The notes: generated from the sequence alone by a model not told the origin. DNA of 64,000 nt from Microbacterium sp. LWO12-1.2 (GCF_040675875.1 NZ_JBEGII010000001.1:1736001-1800000), one strand, 5' to 3'. Positions 1-8,694 are shown, counted from the stretch's first letter. Program-made: numbers and translations.

Positions 1-474
1 GGGCGACCAGTGAGGCGAAGCCGGCCGCCCTGCTGGGATGAGATGGCAGTAACGACTGATTCAGCCACGGCTCCCCCTGTCAGTCCGACGACACCAGCGC
101 CGGGACACATGAGCGACTCAACTGAGTGCGTCCCTGTCCGCCGCCCGACGACATGGTTGAGGTAGGGCGTCACGGCTACGCTGCGCGAATGCCCGGCAAC
201 GAGAACGACGAGATCCGCGCACTGTGGCTCCGACTCGCCGAAGCGCGGCGCGAGCGCCTCGCTGTCACTCTCGGCGCTCGCAGATACCCGCGAAACTGCA
301 GATCCTCCGCTGCACGTTCTTCGTTGACACCTTGGTCGCTACCTCTCGCGAATCCCCGGTTCGAGCACGGCCACAAGTTCTGAACACGCAGCATCGGTTT
401 CTCCTCGGAAACTGGCGGACCGACTTCGCCTCGGTCGCCGCGTGACGGTTGCCCCCCCCTAGCCCCCCGATAGA
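1..474. other. Accessory-looking stretch without a convincing gene
   Basis: No reading frame here has convincing coding character. A short frame beginning near 150 reads plausibly for about 30 residues (an acidic/basic helix around NDEIRALWLRLAEARRERL) and then turns into compositionally odd sequence, as expected of a decayed gene or chance. A 40-codon frame from 44 is Pro/Thr-rich and not recognisable. The stretch lies on the 3' side of a tRNA-Pro gene, where integrated elements commonly decay. Confidence 0.4.
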
Positions 475-951
475 GTGCGACGCGTGACCCCAGAGAGCTT
501 GACCGACTTCATCGTGGCCGTTGCACCACCCGTCACTGCCGCCTTGGTCGCGCTGGCGACCGCGATCTTGGCGTTCGCGTTGAGCGATCGAGCGGCGCGA
601 AAGCGGCAGCTGAGGGAGCGCCAGGACTCTGCGATGGAACACATCATGGATGCCTTTGCGGTCATGCAACGATCTCCTGTGCTGGACCCTGCGACCACGG
701 ACGCATTCATCGATTCGCTACTTCGCTTCACCTGGATGCTTGACGGTCGCGACGAGATCGTTACGAACTGGGTGAATGCGAAGGGCAACGAAACAGTGAG
801 GGGACTACGCACCGCGAAAAGTCGCGGAGAATGGATCGGGCACCAAAAGGCCGTTGTTGTCTTGAAGCTCCGAGATTGGCGGCTGCGCCCCATTCGAACG
901 CGGCTTGAGATGCGGGAGCAAATGCCCGCACTGGAGACATTCATCGACTAG
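475..951 (+). CDS. Small hypothetical membrane-anchored protein
   Basis: A 158-residue protein that I do not recognise. Residues about 10-35 form one hydrophobic, Ala/Val/Leu-rich segment followed at once by a basic cluster (RAARKRQLRER), which predicts a single N-terminal membrane anchor with a cytoplasmic helical tail. The rest is charged and probably helical. The start is uncertain: GTG at 475 or GTG at 484, with no strong ribosome binding site. The 3' end overlaps by 11 bases the convergent orphan frame at 941. Base composition is slightly less GC-rich than the backbone, consistent with accessory DNA beside the tRNA-Pro gene. Confidence 0.55.
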   Translation: MRRVTPESLTDFIVAVAPPVTAALVALATAILAFALSDRAARKRQLRERQDSAMEHIMDAFAVMQRSPVLDPATTDAFIDSLLRFTWMLDGRDEIVTNWVNAKGNETVRGLRTAKSRGEWIGHQKAVVVLKLRDWRLRPIRTRLEMREQMPALETFID

Positions 952-1267
952 CTCCGAACTGGTGCGCGATGGCACGGTTGAAGCTGAGCATCGAGTTAAC
1001 CTCTGTGCGCAGCGAACGCTCGGCGCCTGCGGCGCAGTGGTACCCGGCCTTGACGTTGTGCCATACCTCGAGTTCGGCATGCGCGTCGACTTCGGCCATC
1101 GCGCGGGCCAAGGTCGCGGGCACGTTGTTGCGGCCGTATTGGGCGAGCTGTGTCTGCTTCCTCGCGATGTGAGCACGCTCAACGTCGTAGCGACGGTTGT
1201 TGATCTCGAGCATCACGTCGGGCAGCTTCTCCATCAGCCCGACCGCCTTGCGGATGAAGTACTCCAT
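941..1267 (-). pseudogene. Orphan ORF, probably the 3' remnant of a larger gene
   Basis: This frame encodes 108 residues with good coding character (a helical, charged segment around RRYDVERAHIARKQTQ). I do not recognise the family. The reading frame continues sensibly upstream of the ATG for 11 more codons (LLDYHPTNPTE) before a TAG at 1301-1303, and DNA beyond that stop does not look coding in any frame. That pattern suggests a truncated or broken gene whose C-terminal part survives, though a genuine small protein is possible. It sits between a hypothetical membrane protein and tRNA-Pro. Confidence 0.4.
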
Positions 1268-1430
1268 CTCGGTCGGGTTGGTCGGATGGTAGTCGAGCAG
1301 CTACGCACCAGTCTTGATCGCGACGCCGCCGCGAGACTCGCGCCGCCGCGCTCGGTCGCGCCGCCTGACACCTACGCGTCTGCGCCATGTGGACTGGCCG
1401 CCTCGGCAGCTCCCCTCCGGACATAGAAAG

Positions 1431-1470
1431 AGCCCCGGAGATCCGCGTGTTTCCGCGGTTCTCCGGGGCT
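1431..1470 (-). terminator. Terminator of tRNA-Pro
   Basis: The outer 10-base arms AGCCCCGGAG and CTCCGGGGCT are perfectly complementary, with a second inner CCGCG/CGCGG pairing. The hairpin begins 6 bases past the tRNA-Pro 3' end on the minus strand and is followed by a short T-rich run (CTTTCTATG). It is the obvious termination site of the tRNA transcript. Confidence 0.75.
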
Positions 1471-1475
1471 TTCGG

Positions 1476-1549
<74 letters not shown>

Positions 1550-1656
1550 TTGTTCTGCACTCTCGCGCAGGCAACTCCCCTATCTTAGCCTGACCCGGCG
1601 GCGCTCCGCGAACCGGGCCGTTGCGAGTGTCGGATGCCCCGCGTAGCGTGCCGTGC

Positions 1657-2241
1657 ATGGTGACGATCACGACCGAGGTGGCTACAGCGGCGCGGTGGGA
1701 TGACGTGCAGCACGCCCTCACCGGCGGGGGCGATGGCGCAAGCTGCCAGTGCATCTGGCCTGTGTTGAGCAACAAGGACTGGAACCAGACGAACACGCAA
1801 CAGCGCACGGAGATGTTCCGCGACGAGATCGACGACGGACCCCCGCCCGGCATCATCGTGTACGTCGACGGCGAAGCAGCCGGATGGATCCGCATCGGGC
1901 CACGCACCCGTCAGGCCCGCATCCCGCGCACGCGCATGATCGCCGCCGCGACCACCGAGCCGTTCGACGACGAGTCGGTCTGGGCCGTGACGTGTTTCGT
2001 GGTGCGCCGGGAACACCGCGGCATTGGGCTCAACGGCGAACTCCTCCGTGCCGCCGTCGGCTTCGCCCGCGACTCGGGTGCCCGCGTGATCGAGGGCTAC
2101 CCCGTCGACACGGCAGGCCAGAAGAAGCGCACCAACGACCTGTTCCACGGCACGCTCGGCACGTTCACGGCCGCCGGCTTCACCGAGACGGCAGAGCTGA
2201 AACCAGGTCGCACCCTCGTGACGATGGATCTGACTCGATGA
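1657..2241 (+). CDS. GNAT-family N-acetyltransferase
   Basis: A 194-residue protein with the acetyl-CoA binding signature of GNAT enzymes: the strand FVVRREHRGIGLNGELL (near residues 115-131) matches the Q/R-x-x-G-x-G/A motif A, followed by the AVGFARDSGARVIEGYPV helix-strand. The N-terminal half has a CQCIWP motif seen in a group of uncharacterised actinobacterial GNATs. The substrate cannot be told. I chose the ATG at 1657; an in-frame TTG at 1621 would add 12 low-quality residues. The stop overlaps the ATG of the next gene as ATGA, so the two are probably translationally coupled. Confidence 0.8.
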   Translation: MVTITTEVATAARWDDVQHALTGGGDGASCQCIWPVLSNKDWNQTNTQQRTEMFRDEIDDGPPPGIIVYVDGEAAGWIRIGPRTRQARIPRTRMIAAATTEPFDDESVWAVTCFVVRREHRGIGLNGELLRAAVGFARDSGARVIEGYPVDTAGQKKRTNDLFHGTLGTFTAAGFTETAELKPGRTLVTMDLTR

Positions 2242-2435
2242 CCGACGACTCCGACCTCCCGCTCTCGATGGGAAAAGTGGCTCGACGCGAGCTCGCCCTG
2301 CAGGGCCTGACACGTCTCGCTCAGTTCGACGGGCTCTCCGCGAAAGACCTCCTCGCCATCCACGGCGTCGGTCCGAAAGCGATCCGCATCCTCCGCGAGC
2401 ACCTCGACCAGGAAGGACGCGCTCTCGCCCCGTGA
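2238..2435 (+). CDS. Small helix-hairpin-helix DNA-binding-like protein
   Basis: A 65-residue protein starting in an ATGA overlap with the upstream GNAT gene. Its second half, AKDLLAIHGVGPKAIRILREHL (split here by function: AIHGVGPKA is the hairpin), is a helix-hairpin-helix motif of the kind that contacts the DNA phosphate backbone in RadA, RuvA and NAD-dependent ligases. It is short for an enzyme and is probably a stand-alone HhH module of the RNA polymerase alpha-CTD-like type common in actinobacteria. The role is unknown. The overlap suggests co-expression with the acetyltransferase. Confidence 0.7.
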   Translation: MTDDSDLPLSMGKVARRELALQGLTRLAQFDGLSAKDLLAIHGVGPKAIRILREHLDQEGRALAP

Positions 2436-2458
2436 CACCGGAGCAGTAGCGTGGAGCC

Positions 2459-2914
2459 ATGAGCGACGAGCACCCGACCATCGACCACCCCGCACTCGGC
2501 ACCTTCACTCGCGCGTCGACAGAGATGACCGACGGCACGGTGCTCACGCACGACTGGTACGTCGGTTCCCTCTCTGCAGACGGCACAGAACTCGAGCTCA
2601 TGGTCGAGGCCACCGCCCCTGAAGAGGCACGCGCACTCCTCCCCCGCCTGCAGGCGACCATCGCCGACCTCGCCGCGCGTCGGCGGCTCGCATCGGATGC
2701 CGTCGTCGCCGAGTTCAGCCAGGGCGAGCCCGAACCGTCTGAGCTCGATGAGGCTGCCACCGATCTCGCGCTCGAGACGATCGAGGTAGAGGCCGATGGC
2801 ACTGTCATCCTGCATCTGACCGACACCTGCGGCTCCCACTTCCCCGAGGGCTACTGGCCGGCCGTTCACTTCGGCGCGGACGACGACATCGCCCAGGTCA
2901 CTGTCGAGTCGTGA
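2459..2914 (+). CDS. Conserved hypothetical protein (DUF2262-like)
   Basis: A 151-residue acidic soluble protein, 23 bases after the HhH gene on the same strand. It has no signal peptide or membrane segment. The N-terminal half is predicted to be beta-rich (GTFTRASTEMTD, THDWYVGSL), followed by a helix (EEARALLPRLQATIADLAARR) and a final beta stretch (ADGTVILHLTDTCG). The arrangement resembles DUF2262-type proteins, but this is a weak recognition. Its stop overlaps the possible GTG start of the next gene. Confidence 0.65.
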   Translation: MSDEHPTIDHPALGTFTRASTEMTDGTVLTHDWYVGSLSADGTELELMVEATAPEEARALLPRLQATIADLAARRRLASDAVVAEFSQGEPEPSELDEAATDLALETIEVEADGTVILHLTDTCGSHFPEGYWPAVHFGADDDIAQVTVES

Positions 2915-2955
2915 GCACCCCCAGCGGGCGCGTGCGCCGACCATACGATGGGGAG

Positions 2956-3627
2956 ATGCCGCACCGCGCCTCGATCTCGCCGCTCGCCTGGTCGTTCCTG
3001 CCGTTCATCATCGTCTCTGTGGCGCACGTCATCCTGCTGGCAACAGGCAGCCCCCTTGCCGGTCCCACGAAGCTGCTGCTGATGCCGCTGCTCGCGGTTT
3101 CGGTCGTCACCGCTGCATCCCGGCTGAGGCCCCGATCGGCGATGATCCTCCTGCTCGCCGCACTCCTGTTCTCCTGGCTGGGCGACAGTGTGGGTGCGTT
3201 GTTCCCGACCGCCCCCGAGCTACCGCTGATGCTCGGATTCTTCGGCATTGCGCATCTGGCATATATCGCGCTGTTCGCTCGCCACCTCGCGCAGCGCCCG
3301 TTCCCGTGGTGGGCGCTGGTCTACGCGGCATGGTGGATCGGGATGCTGGTCGTGCTGGGCCCGCACACCGGCGGCCTCCTGATCGCCGTCGCCGTCTACG
3401 GACTCGTGCTCGCGGGAACCGCGGCCTTCTCCGCGCGCTGCCATCCCCTGACCGCCACCGGTGGCGCCTTCTTCCTCACGAGTGACACGATCCTGGCCTT
3501 CCGCCTCTTCCTCCCGGACTCGTTGCCCGCCTGGAGCAACCCCGCGATCATGCTCACATACACGCTGGGGCAGGGACTCATCGTCGCCGGCGCACTGATC
3601 GCTCTGAAGAAGCGGGGCGCCGCATGA
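2956..3627 (+). CDS. YhhN/TMEM86 family membrane protein (lysoplasmalogenase-like)
   Basis: A polytopic protein of 223 residues with about eight hydrophobic segments. Family hallmarks are the SWLGD motif after the third segment and the GGAFFLTSDTILA motif near residue 180, which carry the conserved acidic residues of the YhhN/TMEM86 family. Characterised members hydrolyse the vinyl-ether bond of lysoplasmalogens. Whether this one does is not shown by sequence. Start: ATG at 2956 fits the family N-terminus; a GTG at 2911 that overlaps the preceding stop would add 15 residues. The 3' end overlaps the S4-domain gene as ATGA. Confidence 0.8.
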   Translation: MPHRASISPLAWSFLPFIIVSVAHVILLATGSPLAGPTKLLLMPLLAVSVVTAASRLRPRSAMILLLAALLFSWLGDSVGALFPTAPELPLMLGFFGIAHLAYIALFARHLAQRPFPWWALVYAAWWIGMLVVLGPHTGGLLIAVAVYGLVLAGTAAFSARCHPLTATGGAFFLTSDTILAFRLFLPDSLPAWSNPAIMLTYTLGQGLIVAGALIALKKRGAA

Positions 3628-4010
3628 CCGGTTCCGTACGTATCGACAGCTGGCTCTGGGCCGTGCGGGCATACAAGACCCGATCAGCCGCGACCACCGC
3701 ATGCCGCGCCGGGCATATCCGCCTCAACGGCGACAAAGTCAAAGCTGCGCAGCCCGTACGAGTCGGCGATGAGGTGCGCATCCGCATCGCCGGCTTCGAC
3801 CGGATCCTCATCGTTCGACAGCTGCTCGTCAAGCGCGTGGGGGCGCCCGTCGCCGCCCTCGCCTTCGACGACCGCACGCCCGAACGTGAGCCCCAGGCCG
3901 CGCTCGGACTTCGCGATCGCGGAGCAGGGCGACCGACCAAGAGGGAACGTCGCGACATCGACAAACTCCGCGGACGCAGTGAGCCGGAGAGCGAAATCTT
4001 CCGAGATTGA
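3624..4010 (+). CDS. S4-domain RNA-binding protein (Hsp15/HslR-like)
   Basis: A 128-residue basic protein with one S4 domain at residues about 5-65. RIDSWLWAVRAYKTRS and ACRAGHIRLNGDKV are the helix-turn-strand core, and the N-terminal IDxWLWxVRxxKTR is typical of Hsp15-type proteins that bind stalled 50S subunits. A basic tail (RPTKRERRDID) follows. It starts in an ATGA overlap with the membrane protein gene. The TGA stop region doubles as the -35 region of the following gene. Confidence 0.85.
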   Translation: MTGSVRIDSWLWAVRAYKTRSAATTACRAGHIRLNGDKVKAAQPVRVGDEVRIRIAGFDRILIVRQLLVKRVGAPVAALAFDDRTPEREPQAALGLRDRGAGRPTKRERRDIDKLRGRSEPESEIFRD

Positions 4011-4035
4011 CCTTTCCAAAATTAGAACATATGTT
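4007..4035 (+). promoter_or_regulatory. Candidate promoter of the DUF222-HNH gene
   Basis: TTGACC at 4007-4012 and TATGTT at 4030-4035 are 17 bases apart, a good sigma-70 type arrangement. The -10 element lies inside the SOS-box palindrome at 4022-4039, so a bound repressor would block it. The predicted transcript would start within a few bases of the ATG at 4049, giving a very short or absent leader. No Shine-Dalgarno sequence is visible. Confidence 0.5.
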
Positions 4036-4039
4036 CTAA
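4022..4039. promoter_or_regulatory. LexA-type SOS box
   Basis: TTAGAACATATGTTCTAA is a perfect 18-base palindrome containing GAAC-N4-GTTC, the core of the LexA box of Gram-positive and actinobacterial genomes. It overlaps the candidate -10 element and ends 9 bases before the ATG of the DUF222-HNH gene. In M. tuberculosis several REP13E12 (13E12 repeat family) genes, which also encode DUF222-HNH proteins, are LexA targets. That makes damage induction here likely. Confidence 0.7.
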
Positions 4040-4048
4040 ACTAGAGTC

Positions 4049-5491
4049 ATGTCCGAACACCCCGATCCGCACCACGACCTTGAGGAGCACCGCCGACTCC
4101 TCGACGAGTGGCTCGAGGTCCGGCGACAGATCGCGGCGTTGGAGGCCACCTCGGCGGCTCTGCTCAGCGAGCGGGCGATCATCCATGACGACGATGTCGC
4201 AGAAAGCCCCTACCACCGCGACGCGATCTACCGATCGATGGTCGCGGAGTACTCGGCGGCCGGCCACGTCTCGAAGGGGTCCATCGAGTTCGCGTTCGCC
4301 GATGCGCATGCGTTGAACGCCTACTTCCCTGCGGTGCGCGAGGCGTTCGAACGCGGCTCGATCACCGCCGCGCACGTGCGCGAGATCGCCAGGGCCGGCG
4401 CTCTCGTCAGCGAAGCGGTACGCAACGAGCGGGTGGATGCCGCAACGCTCGCGCTCTACGAGACCGCGATCCTCGTCGTCGCCGAAGAAGACACTCCGGC
4501 GCGGACCCGCGCGCATGCACGCCAGGTCGCTGCTGCGCTCGTGGGCGAATCGATCCAAGACCGTCATGCGCGCGCGGCCGACGAGAGGTGCGTACGGGTG
4601 CGCTCACTCGACGACGGTCTCGCCCTGCTGACAGCGGTGCTTCCGGAAGAGCTCGCCGTGGCGATCCAAGATCGGCTCACGCAGATGGCTCGGCAGATCA
4701 CTCGCACGCGCGCCGACCGGGATCCTGTCCTCGACCCTGCGGAGCCGGACTCGGATGACCTCATCCGACCGGAAGACATCCCACTCGACGACCCCTCCTT
4801 CGCGATCTTCGGCGAGTCCGACACCTTCACCACCGATCCCCTGGCCGGGCACACCGATCCGCTCGACGCCCCGGCCCACAGCGACGCGGTTGAGCACATC
4901 CCCGCCGATAGCCGCACGATGGATCAGATCCGCGCCGACCTCTTCATCGACCTCCTGCTCGCCGCAGACCCCGGTGAAGCGCACGGCAGCGGACTCGACA
5001 ACATCCAGGCGCGCATCCAGGTCACCGTCGCAGCCACCGCTCTCGCCGGCATCGATGATCGAATCGCCGAACTCGACGGCCACGGCCCTCTCCACCCTGA
5101 TGTCGCCCGCGAGCTCGCCGGACGCAATACCGGATGGAGCAGGCTGTTCCTCGATGCCGAGGGCATGATCATCGAGACCGACACCTACACCCCGACCGAG
5201 GGGATGCGCCGCTTCCTCCGCGCCCGAGACCAGCATTGTCGATTCCCCGGCTGCCGCATGCCGGTGCACCGCTGCGAGATCGACCACAACCATGACCATG
5301 CCAAAGGCGGCAAGACCAGGGTCGACAACCTGAGCCACTTCTGCACCGGGCATCACGCGCTCAAACATCCCGACGTCGACGACCGGCACCGATGGAGTGC
5401 CCGCGCACGGCCGGACGGGACCATCGCGTGGACGAGCCCCCTGGGCAACGTCTATCAGGATCGACAACCGCGACGAGTGATGTTCGTCTGA
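4049..5491 (+). CDS. DUF222 domain-containing HNH endonuclease (13E12-like)
   Basis: A 480-residue protein. The DUF222 region covers about residues 15-370. A classic HNH nuclease module follows near residues 395-440: CRFPGC with two Cys, then CEIDHNHDHAKGG carrying the DH pair, then NLSHFCTGHHALKH with the last Cys and His residues. All metal and catalytic positions look intact. The family is very abundant and multicopy in actinobacteria. The substrate is unknown, but nicking or cutting DNA is expected. A LexA-type box overlaps the promoter. The gene converges on the Nudix gene, with a 36-base tandem duplication between them. Confidence 0.88.
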   Translation: MSEHPDPHHDLEEHRRLLDEWLEVRRQIAALEATSAALLSERAIIHDDDVAESPYHRDAIYRSMVAEYSAAGHVSKGSIEFAFADAHALNAYFPAVREAFERGSITAAHVREIARAGALVSEAVRNERVDAATLALYETAILVVAEEDTPARTRAHARQVAAALVGESIQDRHARAADERCVRVRSLDDGLALLTAVLPEELAVAIQDRLTQMARQITRTRADRDPVLDPAEPDSDDLIRPEDIPLDDPSFAIFGESDTFTTDPLAGHTDPLDAPAHSDAVEHIPADSRTMDQIRADLFIDLLLAADPGEAHGSGLDNIQARIQVTVAATALAGIDDRIAELDGHGPLHPDVARELAGRNTGWSRLFLDAEGMIIETDTYTPTEGMRRFLRARDQHCRFPGCRMPVHRCEIDHNHDHAKGGKTRVDNLSHFCTGHHALKHPDVDDRHRWSARARPDGTIAWTSPLGNVYQDRQPRRVMFV

Positions 5492-5500
5492 GCGGAACGG

Positions 5501-5572
5501 AGCGCGAGCTCAGTCCGAGAGCAGTCCGCGCAACCGAGCGCGAGCTCAGTCCGAGAGCACTCCGCGCAACCA
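5501..5572. repeat. 36-bp tandem duplication at the 3' end of the Nudix-NYN gene
   Basis: Two adjacent 36-base copies (5501-5536 and 5537-5572) differ at a single base. The second copy contains the last codons and TGA of the minus-strand Nudix-NYN gene. The first copy repeats those codons and a second TGA beyond the real stop. It is a recent tandem duplication of the gene tail. Confidence 0.9.
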
Positions 5573-6442
5573 GCCGGCGGATTGCACGCGGGCTCCGATC
5601 TCCTCGACACGGGCACGGAGTCCACGGTCGCTTGTGATGACGAGCACGGCCTCTCCCCCGGCCACTCGTCGTGACGCCTCTTCGACGATCGCATCGTCAC
5701 CCGATGCTGCCGCACGGATGACGTCGATGCTGTCAGCCACATCCTCCAGAGCACGGGCCTGACCTTCGACGACGAGCGCGACCTGCGGGAACCACTGCGT
5801 GCCGCCCACCCCGAACGCGTCGGCCGGCACCGAGATGCCAGCGAGCTCGGAGCGCAGACGTCCGGCGGCACCCGCACGATCCTTCCACCATCCGTCGGGT
5901 ACGGAGCCGACCACGTTCGCGGCGTCGACGACCAGTGACGGGCGCACAGCGAGCAGAGCACGCAATGACGGCCACGCACTCCCGAACCCGGGGTGCAGCG
6001 GACGGGCGTCGACCTCGTCGATCGGCACCCATTCGAGGGCCACGCTCTCGGGGTCACTGATCACGGGCTCGAACGGCTCGTTCACATCGGCGACGACCGT
6101 GGTGTATGACCAGATGTCGAGATCCAGCACACTGGTCAGGCGCGGACGCACCGCGCCGTCGGGAACTCCGGCTTCCTCCTGCGCTTCCCGCAGCGCACCG
6201 ACGATGGCTCTCTCGCCCTCGTGCAGCGCACCTCCGGGCAGACCCCAGGTGCCGCCGAAATGACTCCACGCCACCCGGTGCTGCAGCAGCACACCGCGCT
6301 CGGCATCGACGACCAGCAGGCCGGCGGCGCCGAAGCGCCCCCAGTACCGCTCGCCGGAATCCGCGATCACCCAGGCATCGCCCGGGTCACGCGGCCCCTC
6401 AGGACGACGGGGCTCGCCGGGGGCTGGAGGAACGATCGTCAC
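5546..6442 (-). CDS. Nudix hydrolase fused to a NYN/PIN-like nuclease domain
   Basis: A 298-residue two-domain protein. Residues about 35-165 are a Nudix hydrolase: GLPGGALHEGERAI followed by ALREAQEEAGV fits the Nudix box with its metal-binding glutamates. Residues about 168-298 look like a NYN/YacP-type PIN-fold domain: the strand LVVDAANVVGSVPDGWW with the acidic pair, the central strand ALVVEG, the helix after SGDDAIVEEA, and the final VLVITSDRGLRARV with its Asp. NYN domains are RNA- or nucleotide-directed nucleases. The fusion suggests removal of a damaged or modified nucleotide coupled to RNA processing, but that is inference. It ends inside a tandem duplication. Confidence 0.8.
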   Translation of the reverse strand: MTIVPPAPGEPRRPEGPRDPGDAWVIADSGERYWGRFGAAGLLVVDAERGVLLQHRVAWSHFGGTWGLPGGALHEGERAIVGALREAQEEAGVPDGAVRPRLTSVLDLDIWSYTTVVADVNEPFEPVISDPESVALEWVPIDEVDARPLHPGFGSAWPSLRALLAVRPSLVVDAANVVGSVPDGWWKDRAGAAGRLRSELAGISVPADAFGVGGTQWFPQVALVVEGQARALEDVADSIDVIRAAASGDDAIVEEASRRVAGGEAVLVITSDRGLRARVEEIGARVQSAGWLRGVLSD

Positions 6443-6502
6443 TCCCCCAGCCTTTCACAGCATCGGCGACACGGCATCCGGACGGTCACAGACCGGAACA
6501 GC

Positions 6503-8023
6503 TCAGCGCTGGCGCTTCTCGCGCACGCGCATGTTGATCACGATCGGAGTGCCGTCGAATTCGTACAGCTCGCGCAGGCGGCGCTGGATGAACCGGCGGT
6601 AACCCGGGTCGAGGAACCCGGTCGTGAACAGCACGAACGTCGGCGGACGCGTCGAGGCCTGGGTGCCGAACAGGATGCGCGGCTGCTTGCCACCACGCAG
6701 CGGGTGCGGGTGCTCGGCCACGAGCTCGGCGAGGAACGCATTGAACTTGCCGGTCGGGATACGACGGTCCCAGTTCTCCAGCGCGGTCTCGAGCGCCGGC
6801 ACGAGCTTGTCGAGGTGGCGACCGGTCTTGGCGGAGATGTTCACGCGAGGCGCCCACGCGACGTGCGCGAGGTCCTGCTCGATCTCACGCTCGAGGTAGC
6901 GACGGCGGTCAGCGTTCTCGAGGTCGTCGTCGTTCAGACGGTCCCACTTGTTGAACGCGAGCACGAGCGAGCGTCCCGACTCCAGCACCAGGTCGATGAT
7001 GCGCACGTCCTGCTCGCTGATGGTCTCGGAGACATCGAGCACCACGACGGCGACCTCCGCCTTCTCGAGCGCCGCGGAGGTACGCAGCGAGGCGTAGAAG
7101 TCCGCCCCCTGCGCCATATGCACGCGGCGACGGATGCCGGCGGTGTCGACCAGGCGCCACAGCTTGCCGCCGAGCTCCACGATCTCGTCAACCGGGTCGC
7201 GGGTCGTGCCGGCGAGCTCGTTCACGACGACGCGCTCTTCGCCCGCCGCCTTGTTCAGCAGCGAGGACTTGCCGACGTTCGGGCGACCGAGGATCGCGAC
7301 GCGGCGCGGTCCACCGATCTCGGCCTTAGCGACGGCAGAGATCTCGGGAAGCTTCTTCAGCAGGGCGTCGAGCAGATCGGCGACACCGCGACCATGGATC
7401 GCGGACACCGGGTGCGGGGCACCGAGGCCGAGGCTCCACAGGGCTGCGGCTTCCGGCTCCTGGCGCGCGTCGTCGATCTTGTTGGCGACGAGGAACACCG
7501 GCTTGCCGCTCTTGCGCAGCAGCTTCACGACGTGCTCGTCGGTCGACGTGGCGCCGACCATCGCGTCGACCACGAACAGCACCACGTCGGCAAGGTCGAT
7601 CGCGACCTCGGCCTGCATGGCCACCGAACGGTCGATACCGCGGGCGTCGGGCTCCCACCCACCGGTGTCGACCAGCGAGAATCGGCGGTCGGCCCACTCG
7701 GCCTTGTACGTCACGCGGTCGCGGGTCACACCGGGGGTATCCTCCACGACGGCCTCACGGCGGCCGAGGATGCGGTTCACCAGCGCGGACTTGCCCACGT
7801 TCGGCCGTCCGACGATCGCCACGACGGGCAGCGCCGGCATGAACTGGATGCCGTCCTCGCCCATCGTGATGCCGGCGAGCAGCGCGGCATCCTCGTCATC
7901 CAGGTCGTAGTCGGCGAGACCGGCGCGCAGGGTCTCCGCGCGCTGCTCTGCGAGCTGCTCATCGAGCTGCTCCATCTTCTCGGCGAGCTGGTCAGGGCCG
8001 CCTTCGTATTCGGCGTCAGCCAC
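6503..8023 (-). CDS. der: Ribosome-assembly GTPase Der (EngA)
   Basis: A 506-residue double GTPase that matures the 50S subunit. Two G domains each carry a P-loop GRPNVGKS (residues 72-79 and 246-253). Switch/G3 DTGG is near 119-122 and NKID near 181-184, with the second-domain motifs DTAG and NKWD also present. The C-terminal KH-like domain ends in REKRQR. An acidic extension of about 65 residues precedes the first G domain, as in other actinobacteria. The GTG start at 8023 lies inside the end of cmk (8-base overlap), the conserved cmk-der pairing. Confidence 0.97.
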   Translation of the reverse strand: MADAEYEGGPDQLAEKMEQLDEQLAEQRAETLRAGLADYDLDDEDAALLAGITMGEDGIQFMPALPVVAIVGRPNVGKSALVNRILGRREAVVEDTPGVTRDRVTYKAEWADRRFSLVDTGGWEPDARGIDRSVAMQAEVAIDLADVVLFVVDAMVGATSTDEHVVKLLRKSGKPVFLVANKIDDARQEPEAAALWSLGLGAPHPVSAIHGRGVADLLDALLKKLPEISAVAKAEIGGPRRVAILGRPNVGKSSLLNKAAGEERVVVNELAGTTRDPVDEIVELGGKLWRLVDTAGIRRRVHMAQGADFYASLRTSAALEKAEVAVVVLDVSETISEQDVRIIDLVLESGRSLVLAFNKWDRLNDDDLENADRRRYLEREIEQDLAHVAWAPRVNISAKTGRHLDKLVPALETALENWDRRIPTGKFNAFLAELVAEHPHPLRGGKQPRILFGTQASTRPPTFVLFTTGFLDPGYRRFIQRRLRELYEFDGTPIVINMRVREKRQR

Positions 8024-8693
8024 GGTGTGCTCCTCGGAGTCGTTCGATCACCGTGAGCACGGCGTCGATGGTCTGGGGGAAATCGAGCTCCGTCGAATCG
8101 ACGACCTCGACGCCTTCTGCGGCGTTCAGGAAGTCGACGACGGCGCTGTCGGATGCGTCGCGCTTGTACAGTGCAGCCGCGACGGCTTCCGCGTTCTCAC
8201 CGGCGAGTTCGCCGGCGCGTCGGGCGGCGCGCACTTCGGGCGCCGCGGTGAGCAGGATGCGCACGGGCGCATCGGGAGCGACGACCGTGGTGATGTCACG
8301 GCCTTCGACGACGACGGCGGGATACGGCGCCTCGGCCACGAGCGTGCGGAACAGCTCGTTCACCTGCGCGCGTACCTCGGGGACGCGAGCGACGCCGCTC
8401 ACGGCGCCGGACACACGGGTCTCGCGGATCGCATCGGTGACATCCGTCTCGCCGACGCGCACCGTGCGGTCATCGGGGTCGAGTCCGAGACGCACCGGGA
8501 AATCGGATGCCGCGGCGATGACGGCAGCGGCGTCTGCTGTGTCCGCCCCACGGTCGAGCACATGCCAGGCGAGTGCCCGGTAGGCGGACCCGGTGTCGAG
8601 GTAGCCGAAGCCGAGCTTGCGGGCGACGGCCTTGGAGACGCTCGACTTGCCCGATCCGGCGGGGCCGTCGATCGCGATGAAGTCGGTGGTCAT
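8016..8693 (-). CDS. cmk: Cytidylate kinase
   Basis: A 225-residue (d)CMP kinase. The P-loop GPAGSGKS is at residues 10-17, the CMP-binding region includes [11 protein letters not shown], and [11 protein letters not shown] is the conserved signature. The ATG at 8693 gives the normal N-terminus. The frame stays open upstream only because it runs through three copies of a 24-base repeat. The last repeat copy supplies CAGGGA just before the ATG as the Shine-Dalgarno sequence. The 3' end overlaps der by 8 bases. Confidence 0.96.
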   Translation of the reverse strand: MTTDFIAIDGPAGSGKSSVSKAVARKLGFGYLDTGSAYRALAWHVLDRGADTADAAAVIAAASDFPVRLGLDPDDRTVRVGETDVTDAIRETRVSGAVSGVARVPEVRAQVNELFRTLVAEAPYPAVVVEGRDITTVVAPDAPVRILLTAAPEVRAARRAGELAGENAEAVAAALYKRDASDSAVVDFLNAAEGVEVVDSTELDFPQTIDAVLTVIERLRGAHRG

Positions 8694-8694
8694 C

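Noticed and set aside
126..383. Possible 85-codon gene near the window start
   Set aside because: Only about 30 codons look coding, the rest is compositionally odd, and there is no ribosome binding site or recognisable domain.
4007..4048. A conventional ribosome binding site for the DUF222-HNH gene
   Set aside because: No GGAG-like sequence is present; the short leader fits near-leaderless translation.
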